Part shown: positions 34,398 through 43,590 of the stretch, piece by piece | Layout: each line of letters starts with the position of its first letter | Numbering within the stretch: the first letter of the stretch is position 1 | Assembly (NCBI RefSeq): GCF_002105285.1 | Contig: NZ_MUHR01000001.1 | Coordinates: forward strand, 186,001-250,000 | From: Planktotalea arctica | GTDB taxonomy: Bacteria; Pseudomonadota; Alphaproteobacteria; Rhodobacterales; Rhodobacteraceae | Length of the DNA stretch: 64,000 nucleotides | Direction: 5' to 3' | Position numbers and translations under genes: made by a program | The notes under the pieces: model-generated | Databases searched by the model: none | The model's input: the letters and a program-made list of their open reading frames with translations, nothing else | Told to the model about the DNA's origin: nothing

Positions 34398-35564
34398 ATG
34401 TCAGACGCACCCATCTATCATATTGATCCGGCAAAGTTCTGGGCCGATCCCTATTCAGACCTTGCAAATATGCGCCGCGATGCACCCATCGCCTACGTGC
34501 CTGAACTGAACGCAACCTTACTGACCAAGCGTGATGATGTGTTTGTGCAGGAGAAGCGAACAGAGGTGTTCAGCTCTAAGCAACCGGGCGGTTTGATGAC
34601 TCTTCTCATGGGCGAGAATATGATGCGCAAGGACGGCGCGGCGCATATGGCCGAGCGTCGGGCGATCTTCCCCACCGTTTCGCCGCGCACGGTGCGTGAT
34701 GTCTGGAAAGCGCAGTTCGAGGCGGCGACGGGCGCTGTCTTGGACCGGATCGGCGCGAGAGGCAGTGGCGATCTTGTGACGGATTTTGCACTGCCGGTTG
34801 CCGCAGAAGCGCTTAAGGCGATCACGGGGCTGACCGATATGCCCTACCTCGAAATGGACCGCGTGAGCCAAGGGATGATCGACGGTATTTCCAATCACGC
34901 GGGCGATCCGGCGATTGAGGCGCATTGCCACGACTGCACGGCTTCCATTGACGCGCATATTGATGCTCGGATGCCGACCCTGAAGGCCAAGCCTGATCTG
35001 TCCTTGCTCAGCGTCGCGATGAAGGCTGATATGCCTGAAGAGCAGATTCGTGCGAATATCAAACTCGCCATATCCGGCGGTCAGAACGAGCCGCGCGATG
35101 CAATCGCAGGCACAATTGCGGCGCTGTTGGATCACCCGGACCAGTTGCAAATGGCATTGAGTGGCGATGTCACATGGCTTGCCGTGTTCGAGGAATACGC
35201 GCGTTGGATGTCACCTATTGGCATGTCTCCGCGCCGCATCGCGCGCCGTGACACGATCAATGGCGTCACGTTTGAGCCAGAGGATCGCGCGTTCCTGATG
35301 TTTGGCTCCGCAAATCGCGACGCAGATATCTTTGACGCACCCGAACGTTTCGACGTAACGCGCGACACGGCTAAAGCGGTTTCCTTTGGCGCAGGCCCGC
35401 ATTTCTGCGCAGGCGCTTGGGCCTCGCGTTGCCTGATCGCCGAAGTCGCTCTGCCGATGTTTTTCGAGCGCCTCAAAAGTGTCGCGTTGAGTGAGCCCGC
35501 CATCTTCGGTGGCTGGGCGTTTCGCGGGCCGCTTTCGGTCAAGGCCAAGTGGTTGGTACAATAA
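34398..35564 (+). CDS. Cytochrome P450
   Basis: 388 residues. The haem-binding loop is FGAGPHFCAGAWASR with the thiolate cysteine at about residue 337, and the ExxR of helix K is seen in the EEYARW region. The I-helix, normally (A/G)Gx(D/E)T, reads ISGGQNEPRDAIAG, so the usual acid-alcohol pair is replaced by Asn-Glu-Pro. That may alter oxygen activation or mark a subfamily. It is a cytoplasmic bacterial type without membrane anchor. The redox partner is not encoded nearby. Confidence 0.9.
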   Translation: MSDAPIYHIDPAKFWADPYSDLANMRRDAPIAYVPELNATLLTKRDDVFVQEKRTEVFSSKQPGGLMTLLMGENMMRKDGAAHMAERRAIFPTVSPRTVRDVWKAQFEAATGAVLDRIGARGSGDLVTDFALPVAAEALKAITGLTDMPYLEMDRVSQGMIDGISNHAGDPAIEAHCHDCTASIDAHIDARMPTLKAKPDLSLLSVAMKADMPEEQIRANIKLAISGGQNEPRDAIAGTIAALLDHPDQLQMALSGDVTWLAVFEEYARWMSPIGMSPRRIARRDTINGVTFEPEDRAFLMFGSANRDADIFDAPERFDVTRDTAKAVSFGAGPHFCAGAWASRCLIAEVALPMFFERLKSVALSEPAIFGGWAFRGPLSVKAKWLVQ

Positions 35565-35604
35565 ATCTATTTGCGCCTCGGACATTGTGCAGTAGCGACG
35601 GGGC

Positions 35605-36201
35605 ATGAATTATGACCTCCTTCTCGGGCTGATCCTGTTTGCGTTTGTGTCCTCGATCACGCCGGGACCGAACAATTTGATGCTTATGGCGTCTGGCGCG
35701 AATTTCGGGTTTCGCCGCACGATCCCGCATATGCTTGGCGTCGGGATCGGTTTTTCCGTTATGATTGTTCTGGTTGGCGCGGGGCTTATTCAGGTCTTCG
35801 ATCTTTATCCGGTGCTGCACACTGCGCTGAGAATTGTAAGTGTGCTCTACCTCTTATGGCTGGCCTGGAAGATCGCGAACGCGGCCCCGCCAGAGGGGGA
35901 AGCCAAAAGTGATGCGACGCCCTTCACCTTTATTCAGGCGGCGCTTTTCCAGTGGGTGAACCCTAAAGCCTGGACCATGGCGCTTACTGCGATCGCCGTT
36001 TACACGGCCGATCAAAGCCTTGGTGCCGTGACGCTCGTCGCTTTGATCTTCGGCCTCGTGAACCTGCCCAGTGTATCCTCATGGACGATACTGGGGCAGC
36101 AAATGGCCCGGTTTCTGACCAGTCCCGCCAGACTGCGTCTGTTCAATTGGGCGATGGCAGGGCTGCTCGTTCTTTCGCTTTATCCTGTGGTGCTTGGCTG
36201 A
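35605..36201 (+). CDS. LysE/RhtB family amino acid exporter
   Basis: 198 residues with about six hydrophobic spans. The N-terminal signature ITPGPNNLMLMASGANFGFR and the central LFQWVNPKAWTMALTAIAVY are diagnostic of LysE-type translocators, which export amino acids or related solutes. It starts 40 bp after the P450 stop on the same strand. The exported substrate cannot be told. Confidence 0.9.
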   Translation: MNYDLLLGLILFAFVSSITPGPNNLMLMASGANFGFRRTIPHMLGVGIGFSVMIVLVGAGLIQVFDLYPVLHTALRIVSVLYLLWLAWKIANAAPPEGEAKSDATPFTFIQAALFQWVNPKAWTMALTAIAVYTADQSLGAVTLVALIFGLVNLPSVSSWTILGQQMARFLTSPARLRLFNWAMAGLLVLSLYPVVLG

Positions 36202-36459
36202 AGCAACATGTGAATTTGCGTCAGCAAATCATCGGCCACGGTGTTCGGATCATCATGAAAGATCAGCGCCGAGGTTGTCGTAGTTGTATCCTAGAAAGCT
36301 CAAAATGCGGTCTTCATAGGGGTGGGATGTTACTGTGTGTTCCTTGCTTGACTGTAACCCGAGCATATTCCGGCTTGGCGGATTGATCTTGCTTTATTGC
36401 ATCCGCGCTACAGCCGCGCCATATAGGCGTCTAGTTTCCAGTGAATGTGAGCGCGCGCA

Positions 36460-37419
36460 ATGAACTATCTCGATTTCGAAAAACCACTTGCAGAGATTGA
36501 AGGCAAAGCCGAAGAGCTGCGCGCGATGGCGCGTTCAAACGAGGAAACGAATGTCGAGGAAGAAGCGGTCGCTCTTGATAAAAAGGCTGCCGACATGTTG
36601 GTGGAGCTTTATGCGGGCCTGACACCTTGGCGCAAATGCCAGGTTGCGCGTCACCCCAAGCGTCCTCATTGCAGTGATTATATTTCTGCTGTGTTCTCCG
36701 AATTTACCCCCCTCGCCGGAGATCGCGGGTTTTCCGACGATCATGCGGTCATGGGCGGACTTGCCCGTTTCAAGGATCGCCCTGTTGTGGTGATCGGCCA
36801 GGACAAGGGCAGTGATACCTCCAGCCGGATCGAGCGTAATTTTGGCATGGCCCGCCCCGAGGGTTATCGCAAGGCGATCCGCCTGATGGAGATGGCGAGC
36901 CGCTTTAACCTGCCCGTGGTGACGCTGGTGGACACGCCCGGTGCATACCCTGGCAAAGGCGCGGAAGAGCGAGGCCAGTCCGAAGCAATTGCCCGCTCGA
37001 CCGAGATGTGCCTGCAAATTGGCGTGCCTTTGGTGAGTGTGATTATCGGCGAGGGTGGCTCTGGCGGCGCGGTGGCCTTTGCGACGGCCAACAAACTCGC
37101 GATGCTGGAGCATTCGGTTTATTCTGTGATCTCACCAGAGGGCTGCGCATCGATCCTTTGGAAAGACAGCGAGAAAATGCGTGAGGCGGCAGAAGCCTTG
37201 CGCCTGACCGCGCAGGACTTGCAGAAACTGGGCGTGGTCGACCGGATTGTCGATGAGCCACTTGGCGGCGCTCACCGTCACCGCGAGGTGGCGATGGCAT
37301 CCGTCAGCGATGCGATTGCTGCAATGTTGGATGATCTTGCCGGCATGGACGGCAAAGCGTTGATCAAAGCGCGCCGCGACAAGTTTTTGGCGATGGGCTC
37401 AAAGGGGTTAGCGGCGTAA
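36460..37419 (+). CDS. accA: Acetyl-CoA carboxylase carboxyltransferase subunit alpha
   Basis: 319 residues, the usual AccA length. It transfers CO2 from carboxybiotin to acetyl-CoA, the committed step of fatty acid synthesis, together with AccD. Landmarks are [52 protein letters not shown] and [20 protein letters not shown], all crotonase-fold carboxyltransferase motifs. It is a single gene with its own upstream region of about 250 bp, in which I see no gene. Confidence 0.95.
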   Translation: MNYLDFEKPLAEIEGKAEELRAMARSNEETNVEEEAVALDKKAADMLVELYAGLTPWRKCQVARHPKRPHCSDYISAVFSEFTPLAGDRGFSDDHAVMGGLARFKDRPVVVIGQDKGSDTSSRIERNFGMARPEGYRKAIRLMEMASRFNLPVVTLVDTPGAYPGKGAEERGQSEAIARSTEMCLQIGVPLVSVIIGEGGSGGAVAFATANKLAMLEHSVYSVISPEGCASILWKDSEKMREAAEALRLTAQDLQKLGVVDRIVDEPLGGAHRHREVAMASVSDAIAAMLDDLAGMDGKALIKARRDKFLAMGSKGLAA

Positions 37420-37469
37420 GGCTTAGCTTATGAAGTGGCCTTTTCGGTTTGGCTTTTTTGCTTACGATG

Positions 37470-37488
37470 ATTGCCGCCTTGCGGCAAT
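37470..37488. terminator. Hairpin downstream of accA
   Basis: ATTGCCGC and GCGGCAAT pair over 8 bp around CTT, about 50 bp after the accA stop. Only short T runs follow, so it is a possible weak terminator. Its position argues against the earlier ATG at 37467 as a start for the next gene. Confidence 0.45.
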
Positions 37489-37508
37489 ATTCCGTGCAAG
37501 GGCGCGCG

Positions 37509-38054
37509 ATGCTGCCAAACTATCAGGATCATCCGTTTCATAGTGCCAACGTTGATTTCAAATCCGACGGCAAAGACGTCGGTTTCAAGATTATTAGCAA
37601 TCTAGATAATGTTGATAGCTTAACCCGTCTTGGTTACGCATTTGCGCTTGCCAAATTTCCCGACGCCCAAAGCTGTTTGTCTGAACCGAGTGTGCCTCTT
37701 GGTATTGAGTCTCGATTAAATCTGAGGGCGATCAAGCGACATAGACAGGCAGCCGTGTGCTTCTTCAATATCGCTTATGAATTCAAAAGCCGGGAAAAGG
37801 TTGCTGCATGGTTGTTGAGCCGCTTAGTAGATATCACACCCGATGCGCACAGAACGTATAACGTCGAAACAAGATTGGGTACGTCAGACACGAAATACCT
37901 AACATTGACCCTCCCAGAGTTACGCCAACAGCATTGCCTACTTAACTTATACCAATGCGTCTTTGGGTTGCGTCAGGCCGTCTACATGGACATATCAGCA
38001 GAGGGTAAAATCGTGCTACTCAAAGTTTTCAAACCGCGGGTATCTCTTAACTAG
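37509..38054 (+). CDS. Uncharacterised orphan protein
   Basis: 181 residues from ATG 37509 (AAGGG upstream); an in-frame ATG at 37467 lies on a hairpin and is less likely. I recognise no domain, signal peptide or membrane span. The sequence is mixed alpha/beta with several cysteines (SCLSEP, CFFNIAYEF, QHCLLNLYQCVF). Base composition is lower in GC than accA and map on either side, which suggests recent acquisition. It is on the same strand as accA but beyond the hairpin. Confidence 0.5.
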   Translation: MLPNYQDHPFHSANVDFKSDGKDVGFKIISNLDNVDSLTRLGYAFALAKFPDAQSCLSEPSVPLGIESRLNLRAIKRHRQAAVCFFNIAYEFKSREKVAAWLLSRLVDITPDAHRTYNVETRLGTSDTKYLTLTLPELRQQHCLLNLYQCVFGLRQAVYMDISAEGKIVLLKVFKPRVSLN

Positions 38055-38080
38055 CTGGATGAATAGTCGCTAGAGAGCCA

Positions 38081-38896
38081 TCAAACTTCATACGTCGGAT
38101 GAAACGTCCCTGCAGGCGAGAGCGTGAAAATCTCGTAGCCTGTCTCGGTCACGCCTATTGAATGCTCGAACTGCGCCGACAAAGATTTGTCGCGCGTCAC
38201 AGCTGTCCAGTCATCCGCCAGAACCTTGGTCTCGGGGCGGCCCAAATTCACCATAGGTTCAATTGTAAAGAACATGCCCGGCTCCAGCACAGAGCCTGTG
38301 CCCGGGCGACCGTAGTGCAGAACATTGGGTGGGGCATGGAACACCCGCCCCAAACCATGCCCGCAAAAATCGCGCACGACGGACATACGGTGGCTCTCGA
38401 CAAAGCTCTGGATCGCCGCGCCGATATCGCCAAACGTATTGCCCGGCTTCACCGCTTCGATCCCTTTGAACAGGGCATCATGCGTAACTTGCAAAAGGCG
38501 CTCTGTTTTGCGCGACAGCTTGCCCGCGACATACATGCGCGACGTATCACCGAACCAGCCGTCCACAATCACGGTGACGTCGATATTCAGAATGTCGCCT
38601 TCTTTCAGCTTCTTATCCCCGGGAATGCCGTGGCACACCACATGGTTCACCGAAATGCAGCTAGCGTGTTTGTAGCCTTTGTAGCCAATCGTGGCAGACG
38701 TGGCACCAGCCGCCGTCACACGATCTTCGATGAACTTATCAAGCACACTGGTGGTCTGACCTACCGTGACCAGCTCGGCTACTTCATCAAGGATTTGCGC
38801 GGCCAATTTACCAGCCGCCGCCATGCCTGCAAAATCCGCGTCCTCGTAGATGCGAATACCTTCTTTGGTCATGCGGCCTTTGGATGATCCGAACAT
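38081..38896 (-). CDS. map: Methionine aminopeptidase, type I
   Basis: 271 residues. It removes the N-terminal methionine from nascent proteins. The metal-ligand motifs are visible: NIDVTVIVDGWFGDTSRMYV (two Asp), FCGHGLGRVFHAPPNVLHYG (His), FTIEPMVNLG (Glu) and QFEHSIGVTETGYEIF (Glu). The M24 pita-bread fold is complete. It is transcribed toward the orphan gene, with sfsA upstream in the same direction, 58 bp away. Confidence 0.95.
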   Translation of the reverse strand: MFGSSKGRMTKEGIRIYEDADFAGMAAAGKLAAQILDEVAELVTVGQTTSVLDKFIEDRVTAAGATSATIGYKGYKHASCISVNHVVCHGIPGDKKLKEGDILNIDVTVIVDGWFGDTSRMYVAGKLSRKTERLLQVTHDALFKGIEAVKPGNTFGDIGAAIQSFVESHRMSVVRDFCGHGLGRVFHAPPNVLHYGRPGTGSVLEPGMFFTIEPMVNLGRPETKVLADDWTAVTRDKSLSAQFEHSIGVTETGYEIFTLSPAGTFHPTYEV

Positions 38897-38954
38897 GGCG
38901 ATGCTCCTTGCGTGCGTTGCTTAATGCTTATGTAATTCGGAACGCCGCGGGCTT

Positions 38955-39662
38955 CTAGGGGGCAGGGCGAATTGGCAGAGGTTTGCCGATCCAAACACCC
39001 TCTGGCGTGATCTTGGTGTCAAAGCAGATCGCTTCGACCCCCGCCTTGCGCGCATCTACAAACGCCTTCGCGTAAGCAGCATCAATATCACCCGCCAAGG
39101 CCATTTCCGTGCAATCCGTGCGCTGCACCAGATAGAGCATCACCGCGCGGTGTCCCTCAGCCACCATCACGGACAACTCTGCCAGATGCTTGGCTCCGCG
39201 TTTGGTGACGCTATCAGGGAACTCCGCGAGTCCAGCCTGACGGCACAGGGTCACGCTTTTCACTTCAACATATGTATCCGGCCCACCGCCTTGCAAAAGG
39301 AAATCAATGCGACTGTTTTCACCGTATTTTACTTCGGGGCGCACGGTCTCGTAATCGCCAAGCCCCGCAATCTCATGCGCCTCTAAAGCGGTCTTCAACG
39401 CGCGGTTTGGCACAGAGGTGTCAATACCTGTGAAATGTCCGTTCTCGTGATCCACCAAGCGCCAGCCGAATTTCAGCTTCTTTTTCGGATCATCGTTCGG
39501 CTCCAGCCAGATTTTCATACCCTCGTCCGCTAGCCCCATCATCGAGCCGGGGTTGGCACAGTGCGCGGTAATTTCGCGGCCATCTTCAAGGCGTGCATCA
39601 GCCAGAAAGCGTTTATAGCGGCGGATCAGCCGCGCGGGGATCAGAGGGGTTTGAAAGCGCAT
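38955..39662 (-). CDS. sfsA: SfsA family DNA/RNA nuclease homologue
   Basis: 235 residues from ATG 39662 (MRFQTPLIPARLIRRYKRFL). Family motifs are HCANPGSMMGL, YGENSRIDFLLQG, YVEVKSVTLCRQAGLAEFPD and SVTKRGAKHLAELSVMVAEG. SfsA was named for sugar-fermentation stimulation; the D-ExK core resembles nucleases and the physiological role is uncertain. It diverges from the MoaB/CinA-like gene with 48 bp between. Confidence 0.92.
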   Translation of the reverse strand: MRFQTPLIPARLIRRYKRFLADARLEDGREITAHCANPGSMMGLADEGMKIWLEPNDDPKKKLKFGWRLVDHENGHFTGIDTSVPNRALKTALEAHEIAGLGDYETVRPEVKYGENSRIDFLLQGGGPDTYVEVKSVTLCRQAGLAEFPDSVTKRGAKHLAELSVMVAEGHRAVMLYLVQRTDCTEMALAGDIDAAYAKAFVDARKAGVEAICFDTKITPEGVWIGKPLPIRPAP

Positions 39663-39710
39663 GAAGCATTGCCTATACGAGGACCAAGTGCCCATCAAGG
39701 AGAGCCGCAA

Positions 39711-40433
39711 ATGAGCAACCCCACAGCCGCCATGTTGGTGATTGGTGATGAAATTCTTTCAGGCCGCACGCGCGACGCGAATATGCACTATCTCGCCGGG
39801 GAGTTGACGACCCACGGCATTGACCTGCGCGAAGTGCGCGTTGTGAGTGATGATGCGCCTGCGATTGTCGCTGCCGTGCGCGCGCTCTCGGATGGCTATG
39901 AGCATGTGTTCACCAGCGGCGGCATCGGCCCGACGCACGACGACATCACTGCCGATTGCATCGCCGAGGCGTTCGGCGCGTCGATTGACGTGCGCGAGGA
40001 CGCGCGCGCGCTGCTCGCGGCGCATTATGAACGCCAAGGCAGTGAATTGAACGAAGCGCGTTTGCGCATGGCGCGTATTCCCGAAGGCGCGAGTCTGATC
40101 GACAATCCCGTCTCCATTGCGCCGGGCTTTACCCTCGAAAACGTGCATGTGATGGCGGGCGTCCCTTCCGTGTTCAAGGCTATGGTGGCAAGCGTTTTGC
40201 CGACCCTCACGGGGGGCGCGCCGCTGCTGAGTCAAAGCCTGCGCATTGACCGTGGCGAGGGGGATATCGCGGGTCCGTTGGGTAAGCTTGCGGCGGACTT
40301 TCCTGATCTTTCCATCGGCTCTTATCCGTTTCAAAAGGACGGTGCATATGGCGCGAACATCGTGATCCGTGGCCATGACGGCGCGCAGATTGACGCCGCT
40401 ATCGTGCGCCTCGCGGCGGAGATGGGGGCGTGA
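39711..40433 (+). CDS. MoaB/CinA N-terminal-domain protein
   Basis: 240 residues from ATG 39711, preceded by AAGGAG. The molybdopterin-binding (MoCF) fold is shown by MLVIGDEILSGRTRDANMHY at the N-terminus and FTSGGIGPTHDDITADCIAE near residue 65. It lacks the CinA C-terminal deamidase domain, so it is the short competence/damage-inducible A-like form found widely in alphaproteobacteria. Its exact function is unknown. It is the first gene of an overlapping four-gene operon. Confidence 0.9.
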   Translation: MSNPTAAMLVIGDEILSGRTRDANMHYLAGELTTHGIDLREVRVVSDDAPAIVAAVRALSDGYEHVFTSGGIGPTHDDITADCIAEAFGASIDVREDARALLAAHYERQGSELNEARLRMARIPEGASLIDNPVSIAPGFTLENVHVMAGVPSVFKAMVASVLPTLTGGAPLLSQSLRIDRGEGDIAGPLGKLAADFPDLSIGSYPFQKDGAYGANIVIRGHDGAQIDAAIVRLAAEMGA

Positions 40434-41158
40434 GCGCATTGCCTGCGATTGATACACTTTACGAGGTTTGTGCTCGAACTTGGCCCGCCGTTCGGGAACA
40501 GCGTCTTGGACCTTGGATAATCCGTGATGGCGGCGGTGGCGGGCAACGTGTGTCTGCCACCACCGCAGTGGATGCGTTTGATCCAAGCGATCTTGCGCAG
40601 GCGGAAGTGGCCATGTGCGCGCTGGGTCAATCCAGCCTGTTCATGGTGCGCGAGGGCGAGGTGGAATTGGACGCGATGCTTGCAGCCAATGGGTATGCCA
40701 TCAAAGACCCGGTCAATTTCTACGCCTGCCCCGTCGCGCATCTGACCGATCTGGAAATCCCGCGCGTAACGGCCTTTACGATGTGGGAGCCTTTGCAAAT
40801 CATGCGCGACATTTGGGCGAGCGGCGGCATTGACGCGGCGCGCGTTGCGGTGATGGAGCGTTCTGCCTGCACGAAGACCGGGCTTTTGGGGCGCTGGAAC
40901 GATCACCCGTCAGGGACTGGCTATGTCGCTATTCATAATCAGGTTGCCATGGTGCATGCGCTTGAAATTTTAGAGCATCAACGCGGCATGGGCGTCGGCA
41001 AATGGATGATGCGCCGCGCGGCTGTTTGGGCGAGTGAGCAGGGCGCGCAAATGATGTCGGTGATCTGCACCAAAGAAAATGCCGCAGCAAACGCCCTTTA
41101 CACCTCGCTCGGCATGGAGCTCATTGGTAGCTATCATTATCGTATCAAGCTCGATTGA
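40430..41158 (+). CDS. GNAT family N-acetyltransferase
   Basis: 242 residues, GTG start overlapping the previous stop. The acetyl-CoA-binding motif A region is ALEILEHQRGMGVGKWMMRR near residue 183, followed by CTKENAAANALYTSLGMELI, typical of the GNAT C-terminal core. An N-terminal half of about 120 residues is less conserved. The substrate is unknown. Coupling to the MoaB/CinA-like gene suggests shared expression only. Confidence 0.87.
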   Translation: MSALPAIDTLYEVCARTWPAVREQRLGPWIIRDGGGGGQRVSATTAVDAFDPSDLAQAEVAMCALGQSSLFMVREGEVELDAMLAANGYAIKDPVNFYACPVAHLTDLEIPRVTAFTMWEPLQIMRDIWASGGIDAARVAVMERSACTKTGLLGRWNDHPSGTGYVAIHNQVAMVHALEILEHQRGMGVGKWMMRRAAVWASEQGAQMMSVICTKENAAANALYTSLGMELIGSYHYRIKLD

Positions 41159-41170
41159 AGGACCGATCTT

Positions 41171-41734
41171 ATGAGTAAAATTACTGCCCTAGATTTGCCG
41201 ATGGTAGAGCCGCTACCTGCGCCGACGCAGAAGTATTTCGATATTTGCCTGGACAAACTGGGGATGGTCCCGAATGTGCTTCAGGCGCATGCCTTCGATA
41301 TAGACAAGTTGAACGCCTTCACGGGGCTTTATAACGATATCATGCTGGCTGACAGCGGTCTGAGCAAGTTGGAACGAGAGATGATCGCGGTCGCGGTGTC
41401 CTCGATCAACAAGTGTTTTTATTGCCTGACAGCGCATGGTGCGGCTGTGCGGCAGCTTAGTGGTGATCCGATGCTGGGCGAGGCGCTGGTGATGAACTGG
41501 CGCGTGGCTGACTTGGATGCACGCCAAACTGCGATGCTGCGTTTTGCCGAACATGTCACCAAGGAAAGCCACACGATTGAAGAGCAAGATCGCCAAGCGC
41601 TGCGCAACGTCGGGTTCAGCGATCGCGATATCTTTGACATCGCCAATGTCGCCGCATTTTACAACATGTCTAACCGCGTAGCGAGCGCGATAGATATGCG
41701 CCCGAACGACGAATATCACGCGCAATCTAGATGA
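41171..41734 (+). CDS. Peroxidase-related (AhpD-like) protein
   Basis: 187 residues of the carboxymuconolactone decarboxylase/AhpD fold. The redox pair lies in INKCFYCLTAHGAAVRQLSG, a CxxC followed by H, as in AhpD and the peroxidase-related family. It probably reduces hydroperoxides or handles thiol electrons. The frame ends in an ATGA overlap with the OmpA-like gene. Confidence 0.88.
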   Translation: MSKITALDLPMVEPLPAPTQKYFDICLDKLGMVPNVLQAHAFDIDKLNAFTGLYNDIMLADSGLSKLEREMIAVAVSSINKCFYCLTAHGAAVRQLSGDPMLGEALVMNWRVADLDARQTAMLRFAEHVTKESHTIEEQDRQALRNVGFSDRDIFDIANVAAFYNMSNRVASAIDMRPNDEYHAQSR

Positions 41735-42693
41735 TCCTGCGCGCGCTCACGGTTTTTTTGGCGGTCCTTTCGCCCAGCCTTTCCGGCGCGGTCGAACTGA
41801 CGCTGCCTGCCTCTGCGCGCCAAACGGCAGGGCAGGAATTGGGGATCGCCAGCTATGCGCTGCCCATCGCGCCCTATGATGGGGCGGAAATTCCGGCTCG
41901 CATGTTCGAGGGATTTGTGACGCGGCAATCCTGGCGCGTCGAAAGGGGTGGGGTCACGCCGCTGCAATTGATACAGCCGCTGCGTGATGAATTAAAAGCC
42001 AATGGCTACACGCTTTTGTTTGAGTGCGCCGATCGCACCTGTGGCGGTTTTGATTTCCGCTTTGGTACGGATGTGATTGATGCGCCTGACATGTACATCG
42101 ATCTGGATGATTACCGTTTTCTTGCGGCCCTCAAAGGCGAGGCAGACGCGCCCAAGGTTGCCCTGTCCTTGATGATCAGCCGCAGCGCCGCAGCCTCCTA
42201 TATCCAGATCATCCAGATCGCCGTGGACGAGCGTGCGGGCATAAGCGTTGCCAAAGGCGGTGAAATTACGGCAAGCACGCGCAGCGGTTTACCCGGAGCT
42301 CCGCTAGGCGTGCAGGCAAGCATCGCCAAGCAGCTTGATGTGGCGGGGCACGTTATTCTCAGTGATCTGGAATTCAAGACAGGCTCCTCTGAACTCGGGG
42401 ATGGCCCTTTTGCATCGCTCGAGGCGCTGGCACGCTATCTGGCGAGCAATGCCGAGCGCCGCGTTGCGCTGGTTGGTCACACCGATGCTGTAGGCGGCCT
42501 CGATGGCAATATCGCGCTTTCCAAGAAGCGCGCTGCTTCCGTGCGCGCGCGCTTGATCGATGCACATCGCGCTGTGGCCGCGCAGCTTTCCGCAGAGGGG
42601 GTCGGATATCTAGCCCCCGTCGCGAGCAATCTGAGCAAAGCGGGCCGCGATGCCAACAGGCGGGTCGAAGCGGTTGTGATTTCTACAGAGTAG
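41731..42693 (+). CDS. OmpA-like peptidoglycan-associated envelope protein
   Basis: 320 residues. An N-terminal signal peptide of about 20 residues ends LSPSLSGAVE. The middle has a two-cysteine segment (FECADRTCGGFDFRFG). The C-terminal OmpA domain spans about 210-320, with LSDLEFKTGSSELGD, VALVGHTDAVGGLDGNIALS and KKRAASVRARLI, and ends RDANRRVEAVVI, matching peptidoglycan binding. It is periplasmic or outer-membrane associated. Last gene of the overlapping operon. Confidence 0.9.
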   Translation: MILRALTVFLAVLSPSLSGAVELTLPASARQTAGQELGIASYALPIAPYDGAEIPARMFEGFVTRQSWRVERGGVTPLQLIQPLRDELKANGYTLLFECADRTCGGFDFRFGTDVIDAPDMYIDLDDYRFLAALKGEADAPKVALSLMISRSAAASYIQIIQIAVDERAGISVAKGGEITASTRSGLPGAPLGVQASIAKQLDVAGHVILSDLEFKTGSSELGDGPFASLEALARYLASNAERRVALVGHTDAVGGLDGNIALSKKRAASVRARLIDAHRAVAAQLSAEGVGYLAPVASNLSKAGRDANRRVEAVVISTE

Positions 42694-42774
42694 GGTCGTC
42701 GCACGTGCTGGTTCGGGCCCTCCTTGAGGGGATGTCACCCACAGCGAAACCACATGCGCCTCAAGGTCGGGTCC

Positions 42775-43135
42775 TTAAGGGGCCACGCCAAACAATGCGT
42801 CTGGCAGGCCAGAGAGAACACCGCTTGCCAGCATCACTAAGATAAGGGTGTATAGCCCGCGATGCGTCCATCGCGCGATAGTGTCTTGCCAAGGTGGGAT
42901 GCTGGCGAGCGGTTTTGGTCTGTTATCGAAACGCCACCACCAGACCAGCCGCCCGTGTAAGCAGCAAAACAAATATTGCAACAGGAAGGTGAAGGCGTAG
43001 CGCTGTGGCTTTCGTTGCCGGGTCTAGTGAAAACCCGGATCTGAAACCTGATCCAATCAGGATAAGGATCAGCAAGGCGCTTAGCAAATGGATTGCAACG
43101 GAAACAGTGCCGTAGTTTTGCTTGGTGCTTTTCAT
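42775..43135 (-). pseudogene. Cytochrome b561-like gene, frameshifted and truncated
   Basis: The 5' part reads MKSTKQNYGTVSVAIHLLSA then LILILIGSGFRSG and HLPVAIFVLLLT. Near 42950 the frame shifts; the match continues as RLVWWWRFDNRPKPLASIPP, then WTHRGLYTLILVMLASGVLSG, and ends at 42775. Intact b561 proteins are about 180 residues with four haem-bearing spans; here only two and a half spans survive. The first haem histidines are present. It pairs with the broken EF-hand gene just upstream. Confidence 0.8.
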
Positions 43136-43142
43136 ATCTGGC

Positions 43143-43520
43143 CTACCCCGTATTTATAGATCGGGACGCAGCGCTATGCGCATTGCGAACATGATTGCGA
43201 AGCCTTGGATGCGGTGATGTATGCGTCGAGGCGGTCCTCGTTTTGCGCGATATAGGAAACTCCGGATTCCAACCGGAGAACTCTGTGTAGGTGACTTTGC
43301 CGCTGCTGTCGCAATCCACGCCGTCAAGGCTAGAGGACCGGAATTGCTTGATATCCCCCGAATGGATCATTCCGCGTCCCGCGCTGTCCTTGGATGCGAA
43401 GATTGTTTCGCCAACCACCTGGCCCGCAGTGCCGGGCGTATCGTCGCTTTGAGCAAAAGCAGGAAGGGACTAAAGGGCTGCAAAGCCAGCCAAGGTCATT
43501 GTGTGGATCAAGAGTCTCAT
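43143..43520 (-). pseudogene. Secreted EF-hand protein, broken
   Basis: A signal peptide MRLLIHTMTLAGFAAL is interrupted by an in-frame TAG near 43470, after which the reading continues SLPAFAQSDD. One EF-hand-like loop remains (DGVDCDSSGKVTYTEFSGW). Just after it the frame shifts; the expected continuation SYIAQNEDRLDAY is in another frame. The copy is dead. Confidence 0.75.
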
Positions 43521-43565
43521 TGCTTTTCTCCCTGTGTAACAGTCGCTTTAGTTAGATTACCCGAT

Positions 43566-43587
43566 AATAATTTACATAGAAATTATT
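43566..43587. promoter_or_regulatory. Likely MarR operator
   Basis: AATAATTT and AAATTATT, exact complements with a 6-bp spacer, lie three bases before the MarR start codon, between it and the broken EF-hand/b561 genes. Size and symmetry suit a MarR dimer. Confidence 0.55.
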
Positions 43588-43590
43588 CAT

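Noticed and set aside
36202-36459. Minus-strand frames reading FHDDPNTVADDLLTQIHMLL
   Set aside because: Short, interrupted, and no parent family recognised; left unannotated.
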